Shown here one piece after another: positions 25,040 to 32,304 of a stretch of DNA of 64,000 nucleotides; position 1 is the first letter of the stretch, and the number at the start of each line of letters is the position of its first letter. The translations under genes were made by a program, and so were the position numbers. Source of the DNA: Pseudomonas sp. GV071 (lineage in GTDB: Bacteria; Pseudomonadota; Gammaproteobacteria; Pseudomonadales; Pseudomonadaceae); contig NZ_QAOJ01000006.1 of assembly GCF_003050835.1 (NCBI RefSeq), positions 1 to 64,000 of the forward strand. The letters run 5' to 3'. The notes below the pieces were generated by a model. The model did no database searches. It had not been told where the DNA came from and worked only from the letters and a program-made list of their open reading frames with translations.

Positions 25040-25243
25040 TCAAGGAGCAAGAAAGAACTGCTCCAGCCGCGCTTTGAGCACCTCTACTTGGGTCGCTGTA
25101 CGTTGCTGCAACGCGCTGGCGCATTGCGGACACTCTGCGAACCAATCGCGACCCAGTGCCAGCGCATCACTGAGTGGAATGGTGGTTTTTCTCCAAGAGC
25201 AGCAGATGCAGGAAAAGGTGAAAGGACGAGGAGGTCGAGGCAT
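25040..25243 (-). CDS. 67-residue putative zinc-ribbon protein
   Basis: A small ORF with two Cys pairs (SCICC near residue 11-15 and ECPQC at about 37-41) separated by LSDALALGRDWF, and a helical C-terminus. The Cys pattern and regular amino-acid use suggest a real zinc-ribbon protein. The ribosome site is poor (GTGAGCG), so the call is moderate. It lies between the WYL operon and the nuclease-like gene. The remainder of 24889-25381 contains no other convincing gene. Confidence 0.42.
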   Translation of the reverse strand: MPRPPRPFTFSCICCSWRKTTIPLSDALALGRDWFAECPQCASALQQRTATQVEVLKARLEQFFLAP

Positions 25244-25381
25244 TAAATTCGCTCACAGTCATAAGGTGTGATTAAGCTATCGCACCGGAGCGTCAAGCTG
25301 TGTCGCGTAACGCGGTTACGCCTCGCGCTCTTGTCAAAGGCGCGCCTTTGCGCCGCCGCCGCCCTATCGAAGGAATGAGAG

Positions 25382-25954
25382 ATGCCTGGAATCAAGGATG
25401 TTGCTGTCGAGTTTGAAGCCTTTATTGCCTCGCTGAGTACCGAACGCGAGGAGCTGATCGAATATATCGCCGCGTTGAATAACGGATTCGAAGGCTGGCT
25501 CAAACTGGAGTTCTATTTCTGGCTTATTAAAAATCGCAAGTTGCGCGCTGCTACTTCTGATGCCGATGTAGGCCTTGAGTACAAAGTCGCCCTCGACCAA
25601 CGCCACGCCGGCATAGACCGCGAGACTAAGCAGTGCGATTTGTGGGTGCGCAACAACGAAAGCGGCTTCCACTTTATCGAGCTCAAAGCGCCCTTCTTCA
25701 ACAGCAACAAAGGCAAGGTGTTGCTAAGTGCCGCGCACGACCTGTGGTACATGTCGCGACTGACCGGAACATACGAGCAAGTGGCCACCGGTAGTACTAT
25801 TGCCGTGGGCATCGGCTTTACCGCAGAAGATTGGGCCGAGCAGATGGACAAGGTGCGGGACTACTGTGAAACGTCCAAGCCTATTGCCGTGAAGCTGGGA
25901 AGCCTGGGCAATCACCCGACCGCGCACTGGGCAGCACTGACCGTCCAATACTGA
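25382..25954 (+). CDS. PD-(D/E)XK nuclease-like protein
   Basis: A 190-residue protein. An N-terminal helix with Glu43 (WLKLEFYFWL), then Asp86 (QCDLWV) and a FIELKA strand (Glu100, Lys102) arrange as the E...D...ExK core of PD-(D/E)XK nucleases. The C-terminal half has a beta strand AVGIGF and helices. The family is not otherwise recognised. It is alone on the plus strand next to the dynamin locus, with a GAGAG ribosome site. Nuclease activity is a prediction from the residue pattern only. It could be a solitary effector or part of the accessory module. Confidence 0.6.
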   Translation: MPGIKDVAVEFEAFIASLSTEREELIEYIAALNNGFEGWLKLEFYFWLIKNRKLRAATSDADVGLEYKVALDQRHAGIDRETKQCDLWVRNNESGFHFIELKAPFFNSNKGKVLLSAAHDLWYMSRLTGTYEQVATGSTIAVGIGFTAEDWAEQMDKVRDYCETSKPIAVKLGSLGNHPTAHWAALTVQY

Positions 25955-25964
25955 CCGTTTAAGT

Positions 25965-25991
25965 CTCCCCCCACCCGCTAACGGTGGGGAG
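25965..25991. terminator. Hairpin after the nuclease-like gene
   Basis: CTCCCC-CC-ACC pairs with GGTGGGGAG with a two-base bulge, 10 bp after the stop. There is no clear T tract, so termination strength is uncertain. Confidence 0.45.
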
Positions 25992-26451
25992 TCTGTATTC
26001 GCAAATCGACGCTTGCTTGCACCCAACCCGATGTAGCGGCGTTTGTCGCCTGGCTTTGCACCCACCTGTACACCTTGTCCGTGCATTTGCGTTTCAGCGC
26101 CAGCGACTACTTTAATGGCGGATGAACCAGCAGGTAGTGGGCATTGAAAGCGCGCAGGCCCAATACCGATGGGCCACCAGTTAGACCGATCTGCAAACCG
26201 GCTAACCTGTGCACTCTGGCGACTCGGCGAGCACGCGTATCTCTCTCACTCTGCTGCGTGATCGTCTATTGACAGCGTTGGCCAAGCGCAGCGAACCCGA
26301 CACCTATAAAGCCTGCCTGGTTGTTTTGAAATGTGGCGGCGTGAGCGGTGCGGTGACCTTTCTAACAGTTAAAACACTTGCCAACAATCGACTCAAAAAA
26401 ATCTCAGCCCTACATAACTGCAGTGACATTACCAACAAGAAGGTTCACCCC
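25992..26451. other. 460-bp stretch without a recognisable gene
   Basis: An open frame runs through 26209-26451 into the zinc-ribbon/Gly gene, but its translation has no features and the ribosome site lies at 26452. I see only a short dyad near 26146-26178 (GGCCCAATACCGATGGGCC). Confidence 0.35.
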
Positions 26452-26781
26452 ATGTCATTGCACTGCCCTCGCTGTCACTCCCCTAAAGTTGCTTCATTCC
26501 ATCAAGCCATGAAAGTTGGCGCGGCCATAGGCACTGCAGGCGGTGTTGCGCGTGGTGTCAGCGCTGCACTTACTGGTGGTCGGGCTGGCGCCCTAATTGG
26601 CACTATTGCCGGACCTTTCGGCATAACACTTGGCTACGTCTCAGGTGCAATCCTTGGTGGCTTGGCCGGAGGTGTTGGGGGTTGTGCCCTCGGCGCGCAG
26701 CTAGGCGATACGCTGGACCGTCACGTATTGGCCCACAACCTCTGCCTGCTCTGCGGTCACCGCTTCAACCTGCCGGTCTGA
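26452..26781 (+). CDS. Zinc-ribbon / glycine-zipper membrane protein
   Basis: A 109-residue protein. It opens with a CPRC pair and closes with CLLC (CGHRF), a split zinc ribbon. Between them lies a 60-residue Gly/Ala-rich hydrophobic region (GAAIGTAGGVARG, GYVSGAILGGLAGGVGG) like glycine-zipper membrane proteins. It heads the rightward accessory core of the island (DUF932, recombinase, metal-binding protein). ATG at 26452 has AAGG upstream. The function is unknown; a small membrane-associated zinc protein is what the sequence shows. Confidence 0.6.
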   Translation: MSLHCPRCHSPKVASFHQAMKVGAAIGTAGGVARGVSAALTGGRAGALIGTIAGPFGITLGYVSGAILGGLAGGVGGCALGAQLGDTLDRHVLAHNLCLLCGHRFNLPV

Positions 26782-26875
26782 CCTGTCCACTCCATCTATC
26801 TCCATTCATTTCGTTCGGACGGCGCTGCGCTGTGCGCGGCGTTTATGCCGGCCTGCTCCCAAAGGAATTTTAACC

Positions 26876-27844
26876 ATGGCACACCTCATCGAAACAATGG
26901 CCTACGCTGGAGCCGCTCCATGGCACGGCCTGGGTAATCAACTCACCCAGAAACAACCCATAGATGTCTGGCAACGTGAAGCCGGCATGGACTGGCAGAT
27001 TCAGCAAAGCCCTGTGCATTTCAAATCGGACAGTATCGGCCCGCTGGGCGCTATCCACTCGTTTCCCGAACAAAAGGTGCTGTTCCGTTCGGACACTAAG
27101 GCACCGCTGTCGGTGGTTTCCAACCGCTACCACACCGTGCAACCGCGTGAGGTGCTGGAGTTCTACCGGGATCTCACCGAGGTCTCCGGCTACGAGCTGG
27201 AAACGGCTGGCGTGCTCAAGGGCGGTCGGAGGTTCTGGGCGCTAGCGCGTACAGGTCAAGGTGCTGCGATCAAGGGTAACGACCAGGTGAACGGGTACCT
27301 GCTGCTGGCCACATCCTGCGACGGAACCCTGGCCACCACAGCAACACCCACCACCGTACGCGTGGTGTGCAACAACACCCTGACCATTGCTCTGGATGGC
27401 ACCAGCCGCGCGATCAAGGTGCCGCACAACACCCGCTTCGATCCAAATGCAGTGAAGAAACAGCTCGGCATAGCCGTCTCGCAATGGGACGACTTTATGT
27501 ACCGCATTCGTGCGCTGGCCGAGCGCAAGGTGCAGTGGCACGAGGCGCTGGGCTTCTTTATGAATGTGCTGTGCGAAACCAATCCAACCGGTGCACTGCC
27601 GGAGGTGCTGCCCAACGAGCGCGCCCTGCGCAAGGTCCAGGAGCTGTACGAGGGTCGTGGTCGTGGCAGTCAGCTCGACTCAGCACGCGGCACCGCCTGG
27701 GGCCTGCTCAACTCCGTGACCGAGTTTGTCGATCACGAACGCCGGGCGCGCAGCACCGAGTACCGCATGGACTCGGCCTGGTTCGGCCAGGGCGCGCAGA
27801 TCAAACAACGAGCCCTGGACACCGCTCTACAACTGGTCGCATGA
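26876..27844 (+). CDS. DUF932 protein
   Basis: A 322-residue protein with the DUF932 pattern: MAYAGAAPWHGLGNQL near the start, LGAIHSFPEQKVLFRSDT and SVVSNRYHTVQPREVLEFYRDL, TTPTTVRVVCNNTL, and NHERRARSTEYRMDS-like C-terminal region. Such proteins are common on plasmids, ICEs and phages next to YqaJ recombinases and may act in single-strand handling; the biochemical role is not established. It has a strong AAAGGA site and lies in an operon-like series with the next genes. Confidence 0.82.
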   Translation: MAHLIETMAYAGAAPWHGLGNQLTQKQPIDVWQREAGMDWQIQQSPVHFKSDSIGPLGAIHSFPEQKVLFRSDTKAPLSVVSNRYHTVQPREVLEFYRDLTEVSGYELETAGVLKGGRRFWALARTGQGAAIKGNDQVNGYLLLATSCDGTLATTATPTTVRVVCNNTLTIALDGTSRAIKVPHNTRFDPNAVKKQLGIAVSQWDDFMYRIRALAERKVQWHEALGFFMNVLCETNPTGALPEVLPNERALRKVQELYEGRGRGSQLDSARGTAWGLLNSVTEFVDHERRARSTEYRMDSAWFGQGAQIKQRALDTALQLVA

Positions 27845-27922
27845 CCGCTTACTTACCCACCCCATAACGCCCGATCAGCCTGGTTGCTGATCGGGCGTTT
27901 CTATTCCCGCAAGGTGAACTCT

Positions 27923-28924
27923 ATGACAGCTACTCCGTTGAGCAGCACCAGCAAGCCGCGCCCGGCGTTGCGCTTGATCAGTACTAAGGAACTACCGCGT
28001 GAAGAATGGTTGGCTGTGCGCAAGCAGGGTATTGGCAGTTCGGATGCTGGTGCTGCAGTGGGCCTAAATCCCTACAAGTCGCAGCTGGAGTTATGGATGG
28101 AGAAAACCGGTCGTGACACCACGTTACCGAAGACCGATCCGCACGATGAAGAAAGCCCGATGTACTGGGGCAATGTGCTGGAGCCAGTCGTAGCCTGGCA
28201 CTATAGCAAACGCACGAAGAACAGGGTCCGGCGCATCAACGCCGTGCTGCAACACCCTGACCCTGAACTGCCCTGGATGCTGGCCAACATCGACCGCGAG
28301 GTCATTGGTGCCGACGACGTGCAAATCCTCGAATGCAAGACAGCCGGCATAAACGGCGCACGCCTCTGGGAAGAAGGCGTACCTGAGTATGTGCAATTGC
28401 AGGTGATGCATCAGCTTGCAGTCACCGGCAAGCAAGCGGCGGATGTGGCAGTACTGCTGGGCGGCCAGACACTGGAGATCCACCGTATCGAACGTGACGA
28501 GCAGATGATCGCTCGGCTGATCGAACTGGAGCGTAAGTTCTGGCACTACGTTGAGACCGACACGCCACCGCCTGCCGATGGCTCAGCCTCGGCTGAAATA
28601 GCTCTGCGCGCGCTCTATCCAGAAGACAACGGCCAGACCGTCGACTTCAGCGGCCGTGCCGGTCTAGCTGCGGTGTACCTTGAGCTTAAGGCGGTGCGCA
28701 AATCCATCAGCGAGAAGGAAACCCGCGAAGTCCAGCTCAAACAGATGCTGCAACAGGCCATGGGCGATGCTACCCGCGCGCAGTTCAGCCACGGCTTTAT
28801 CAGCTGGAAGAAATCCAAGAACAGCAACGTGCTCGATGTTGAACGCATGTTGAAGGAGAAGCCCTACCTGCAGGTTCGCTACACCAAGCTCAAGGAAGGC
28901 AGTCGGCGCTTTCTGCTCGGCTAA
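27923..28924 (+). CDS. YqaJ-type viral recombinase/exonuclease
   Basis: A 333-residue YqaJ-family protein. Motifs: GIGSSDAGAAVGLNPYKS at the N-terminus, MYWGNVLEPVVAWHY, MLANIDREV with the metal-binding Asp, LECKTAG with the Glu/Lys of the lambda-exonuclease-like core, and YVQLQVMHQLAVTG. These enzymes resect double-strand ends for single-strand annealing recombination in phages and mobile elements. The C-terminal helices (from about 240) are coiled. ATG at 27923 has AAGGTG. It follows DUF932 by 78 bp; an inverted repeat GCCCGATCAGCC/GGTTGCTGATCGGGC in that gap may be an attenuator. Confidence 0.85.
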   Translation: MTATPLSSTSKPRPALRLISTKELPREEWLAVRKQGIGSSDAGAAVGLNPYKSQLELWMEKTGRDTTLPKTDPHDEESPMYWGNVLEPVVAWHYSKRTKNRVRRINAVLQHPDPELPWMLANIDREVIGADDVQILECKTAGINGARLWEEGVPEYVQLQVMHQLAVTGKQAADVAVLLGGQTLEIHRIERDEQMIARLIELERKFWHYVETDTPPPADGSASAEIALRALYPEDNGQTVDFSGRAGLAAVYLELKAVRKSISEKETREVQLKQMLQQAMGDATRAQFSHGFISWKKSKNSNVLDVERMLKEKPYLQVRYTKLKEGSRRFLLG

Positions 28925-29015
28925 TCCAGCCCCGCCCAACCACTTCATCCCCCTTGGTCAGTCCATGCAGCTAGCACTGTATGGCTGGCCTATTTTCGTT
29001 TATTGGAGAACCACC

Positions 29016-29912
29016 ATGCTCAAAGGTCTGGCTATTACCCCGCCGGTACTCGGTCGTATATCCATCGGTAAAGTCATCGAGAAAAACGGCAAACGCCTGC
29101 CGGAGAAGGATGACCAATTCACTATCACTTCACAGGTGCAAGGCAAGGATGGCTGGCTTCTGCACCCACTCAATGATGAGCTGCGTAAAAACCAGGAGGA
29201 CAAACTACGCAGCATCCCGGTGCGCCTGCTGTTCAATGAACCGGAGCTGAACTTTCGCGCTGACTACACGCTGTTTGATCGTCAGTCCGGACGCCCCCTC
29301 TGCGTGGGTAACGGCGAGACCTGCAAACGAGTTACCCAGGAAGGTATGCAGTCACTGCCCTGCCCTTCGCCGGATGGATGCCCGCTGGCTAAGGGAGGTG
29401 CCTGTAAGCCTTACGGCCGACTGAATGTGCTGATTGGCGATGACGATCCGCTCGGCAGCTTTGTGTTCCGCACCACCGGTTTCAACAGCATCCGCACCCT
29501 TGCTGCACGCCTGCATTACTTCCAGGCAATTTCTGGCAATCGGCTGGCTTGCCTGCCGTTGGAACTGCGCCTGCGTGGCAAGTCGACACGACAGAGCCAT
29601 GGCACACCGATCTTCTACGTCGATCTCACTGTGCGTACCGGCATGGACATGACTGACGTACTGCAAGCTGCTAATGAGCTAGAAGCTCAACGGCAGAAGG
29701 CAGGTTTCGACCAGATTGCACTGGACGAGGCCGCACGACGTGGCTTTGGCAACGGTGCGTTCGAGGACAGCGAAGAGGATGCCGGTGCTGTGATCGAAGA
29801 GTTCTATTCGAGTGCGGAAACCACTACTGCCAAGGCCCAGGGTGAAGTGCTGCGCCCGGCTATCAATTCGCTCGCGAGCAAGCTGGAAGTGCTCGCTGCA
29901 TCAGCCAACTGA
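29016..29912 (+). CDS. Recombination-associated metal-binding protein
   Basis: A 298-residue protein, MLKGLAITPPVLGRISIGKV at the start. It has a Cys cluster (GNGETCKRV, LPCPSPDGCPLAKGGACKPYG) like iron-sulfur or zinc sites, and a C-terminal acidic helical part. Proteins of this kind, often labelled 'hydrolase or metal-binding protein', accompany YqaJ and DUF932 genes on Pseudomonas elements. A role beside the exonuclease, perhaps as single-strand annealing or ssDNA-binding factor, is an inference from that company. ATG at 29016 follows TTGGAG. Confidence 0.65.
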   Translation: MLKGLAITPPVLGRISIGKVIEKNGKRLPEKDDQFTITSQVQGKDGWLLHPLNDELRKNQEDKLRSIPVRLLFNEPELNFRADYTLFDRQSGRPLCVGNGETCKRVTQEGMQSLPCPSPDGCPLAKGGACKPYGRLNVLIGDDDPLGSFVFRTTGFNSIRTLAARLHYFQAISGNRLACLPLELRLRGKSTRQSHGTPIFYVDLTVRTGMDMTDVLQAANELEAQRQKAGFDQIALDEAARRGFGNGAFEDSEEDAGAVIEEFYSSAETTTAKAQGEVLRPAINSLASKLEVLAASAN

Positions 29913-29965
29913 GTACTCCTCCTGGCTGAGTCTATCGGCCAAGCAGGCTCTTCCGGAGAAAAGTC

Positions 29966-30178
29966 ATGACCCTGTTTCGATTTCTGCTGTGCCTATTCAC
30001 ATTCATCGGCGCACTGGCTGCGGCTGGAATTCTGGTGCTGAGCATTCTGTTGATGCTGCGTTTTCCGCCGTTGCTGATCGCCGTAGTCCTGGCGTGTTGG
30101 ATCTTGAACCGCCTACTCAAGCTGCTGCAGACGCTCCGCTCAAATCCCACTACGTCTAGCTCCGCGTCACAACAGTGA
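29966..30178 (+). CDS. Small membrane protein
   Basis: A 70-residue protein with two adjoining hydrophobic helices (about 5-30 and 33-50) and a Ser-rich tail (TTSSSASQQ). It has a CCGGAG ribosome site and lies between the metal-binding protein gene and the zinc-ribbon gene on the same strand. No motif is recognised. Confidence 0.6.
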   Translation: MTLFRFLLCLFTFIGALAAAGILVLSILLMLRFPPLLIAVVLACWILNRLLKLLQTLRSNPTTSSSASQQ

Positions 30179-30243
30179 CTCACCAACCGTCATAAGCGGC
30201 CTGCCAAGGCCTGGCCGCACTCACTCATCAAGGAGAATAAACC

Positions 30244-30558
30244 ATGCTCAGACAGTGTTTGATCTGCGAGTCCAGAGCCGTCCTAACGCAGGAGGCAGCC
30301 ATGGGTATTGCCCTGCTGGTCGGTCTCGCCGATGGCGCGCTAAACGTAGCTCAGAGTGCGCAACAGGGTGAGCAAGACGGCCTCGGATACAGCGCGCTGC
30401 TATGCGGCCTGGCAGCTATCAGCCCAACCTACCCAGCAGCGCTACGTGCAGCCAAGGATGTGACTAAGTACCACTTCGTCGGGTTCGACTGCATCTGCCT
30501 GCGATGCGGGGCTCTGTTTAATACGGATGCTGAGGCGTCCGAACAAGCGCCTCAGTAG
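30244..30558 (+). CDS. Zinc-ribbon-containing small protein
   Basis: A 104-residue protein with a first Cys pair near the N-terminus (CLIC, residues 5-8) and a second near the C-terminus (CLRCGALF), enclosing a Gly/Ala-rich hydrophobic middle (GIALLVGLADGALN, LLCGLAAISP). The arrangement repeats that of the protein at 26452, so the two may be distant relatives. It has an AAGGAG ribosome site. It ends the accessory core cluster just before the convergent HTH gene. Confidence 0.6.
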   Translation: MLRQCLICESRAVLTQEAAMGIALLVGLADGALNVAQSAQQGEQDGLGYSALLCGLAAISPTYPAALRAAKDVTKYHFVGFDCICLRCGALFNTDAEASEQAPQ

Positions 30559-30573
30559 TGATGAAACGATGGA

Positions 30574-30921
30574 TCAATCGCGCCCAAGCCGACCGACAAG
30601 GCGCTCCACCACATCAATAACGAGTGCGCGGTCATCCGCATCTAACGTGGACAGCAATTGGTGAAGCCTGCGCGCCTGATCCTCTGGGCGTGAACTCCCC
30701 TCGGTCAACAAATCGGCCGCGTCGCAGTTAAAGATCGCTGCCAGTTGTAACAAACGCTCGACGTTGGGCATCACGATCCCACGCTCAATGCGCGACACCG
30801 CTTCACCGCCAATCTCAAGCCTCTCGGCGACCTGCTCCTGGCTCAGATCACAACGAACGCGCTGTCGTGCAATTGCCTGCCCTACCCGTGCTGCTAACTC
30901 ACTCGATTTGATATCGGACAT
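30574..30921 (-). CDS. XRE-family HTH regulator
   Basis: A 115-residue protein. The HTH (about 10-65) contains ARQRVRCDLSQEQVAERLEIGGEAVSRIERGIVMP, followed by NVERLLQLAAIFNC, a typical Cro/C1 domain of about 60 residues. The C-terminal helices end in DVVERLVGRLGRD. ATG at 30921 follows GGAGGGTGG. It faces the accessory core genes and is divergent from the gene at 31057; it may repress either. Confidence 0.82.
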   Translation of the reverse strand: MSDIKSSELAARVGQAIARQRVRCDLSQEQVAERLEIGGEAVSRIERGIVMPNVERLLQLAAIFNCDAADLLTEGSSRPEDQARRLHQLLSTLDADDRALVIDVVERLVGRLGRD

Positions 30922-31056
30922 TCCACCCTCCAGCCCAACTTGAATGGTCGAACACCACCCTGTTGACATGAAGGACTTCGCAGACCGAGACTCAACTCTA
31001 TAGGTTGTACTCCAACCTGATATCGCAGGATTCACCCACGGGGGAGTAACGGAAAC

Positions 31057-31410
31057 ATGGTTAGAGTCACCGGATTAAACGAATCGCAGATTGGCGAGCT
31101 ACTAAAAAGCAGAGCGTCTTTTGAAGTCGTCGGCCTGAGAGGCAATTTTGCGGAGGCCATCAAGCTGATCGAAACAAAGATCGAAAGCCTTGGAATGAAA
31201 TGCCGAGTCAGGAGCGACGTTAAAGCCAGCATGGCTCAGGGCGGAATCTTAGGCGGAATCATTGGAGTCGCGTCGCTGCCGGCAGGGTTAGCCATTGGGG
31301 CAATTGCAGCGGCAGCTACGGCTGGACACCAATTGGCAACCCTGAATCCCGACTACGTAATTCTCAAAGACTACGTAAATAAACAGCTCAACGTGACTTA
31401 CAAAAAATAG
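31057..31410 (+). CDS. Small membrane-associated protein, unknown
   Basis: A 117-residue protein. The first 65 residues form an alpha/beta unit (SFEVVGLRGNFAEAIKLIETKIESLGMKC). A hydrophobic Gly/Ala-rich hairpin follows at about 68-95 (GGILGGIIGVASLPAGLAIG) and then a short soluble tail. The start has a GGGGGAG site. The protein is not recognised. It is divergent from the HTH gene and upstream of a secreted-protein gene. Confidence 0.6.
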   Translation: MVRVTGLNESQIGELLKSRASFEVVGLRGNFAEAIKLIETKIESLGMKCRVRSDVKASMAQGGILGGIIGVASLPAGLAIGAIAAAATAGHQLATLNPDYVILKDYVNKQLNVTYKK

Positions 31411-31442
31411 CTCACCGCTCACTTATTAAAGGACTAATACGC

Positions 31443-32174
31443 ATGAAGTATCTGGTGCTTGTGCTCGCCCTCTTCTCACTGCACGTGCAGGCAGCGGTAC
31501 TGGGCAACGACAGTTACGCGGCCTCTGGCGCCCAGTTCCCAGACGAGTCATCTCCGGAGGGCCTACCCGAGGCGATTCCCTGCTTGGAGATACCAATTTC
31601 TTACGCTACTTCTGAACTCATGCTGCACTGCATGTGGTTTCACCACGGACGCACATTGACCGAATGGAGCCAGGCCCAGAATCGTGAAATCCGGTACCCA
31701 AATAGCATCGAAGGGACGTGTGCAAATGGGAAATGCCTGGTCCAGGGCCGTCAATTTGGAGGCTACCCGGAGCGGCGCAAGTTTAAGCTGTCGCTCTGGT
31801 ACTACATCGGTGTCAGCAGCGACGGCAAGCCAGTAGCCTACTTGAAAGACCATGGACCTAGCTTTGGAGAGTCGGCTGTCAGCTACTTCCAGGCAGGTGA
31901 AAAGCTTTGGAAATTCTACGAGACCTATGGCGTATTTCCGCAGAAACAAGAGCTTCTTTTTGGCCAGCTTTATAAGGGAGGTATGGAGCAGTTCAATCGG
32001 GATCGAGGCACAGTAGCCCACAGTTCCAAAGCCACCGCCAAGAGCGCCGACCCGGAGCAATGTTTAAACGCTTGGATCACGGCATACCACGATGACGTCG
32101 GAGAGGACGCGATAATTGTGGGTGAGCAGCTTGATGAATGGAAAGGCTGGTGCGGCGAGGGAAAGCTCCCTTAA
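31443..32174 (+). CDS. Secreted protein of unknown function
   Basis: A 243-residue protein with a clear signal peptide (MKYLVLVLALFSLHVQA, cleavage after about residue 18). The mature part contains four or more Cys and an aromatic central region (SLWYYIGVSSDGKP). The C-terminus (CLNAWITAYHDDVGEDAIIVGEQLDEWKGWC) resembles the conserved tail of other secreted plasmid- and island-borne proteins. No enzyme motif is seen. It follows the 117-residue gene by 32 bp. Confidence 0.62.
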   Translation: MKYLVLVLALFSLHVQAAVLGNDSYAASGAQFPDESSPEGLPEAIPCLEIPISYATSELMLHCMWFHHGRTLTEWSQAQNREIRYPNSIEGTCANGKCLVQGRQFGGYPERRKFKLSLWYYIGVSSDGKPVAYLKDHGPSFGESAVSYFQAGEKLWKFYETYGVFPQKQELLFGQLYKGGMEQFNRDRGTVAHSSKATAKSADPEQCLNAWITAYHDDVGEDAIIVGEQLDEWKGWCGEGKLP

Positions 32175-32304
32175 TTCGCATTCGAGGACCAGGGGGGGAC
32201 CGGTAGGTTCCTCGCCTTGGAATTTTTTGCAATTAACATCAATGTCCGAGGACAATTTTAGGGCAACGGCAATACCAAACTCTGCAAAGCTGACTTACGC
32301 TCGA

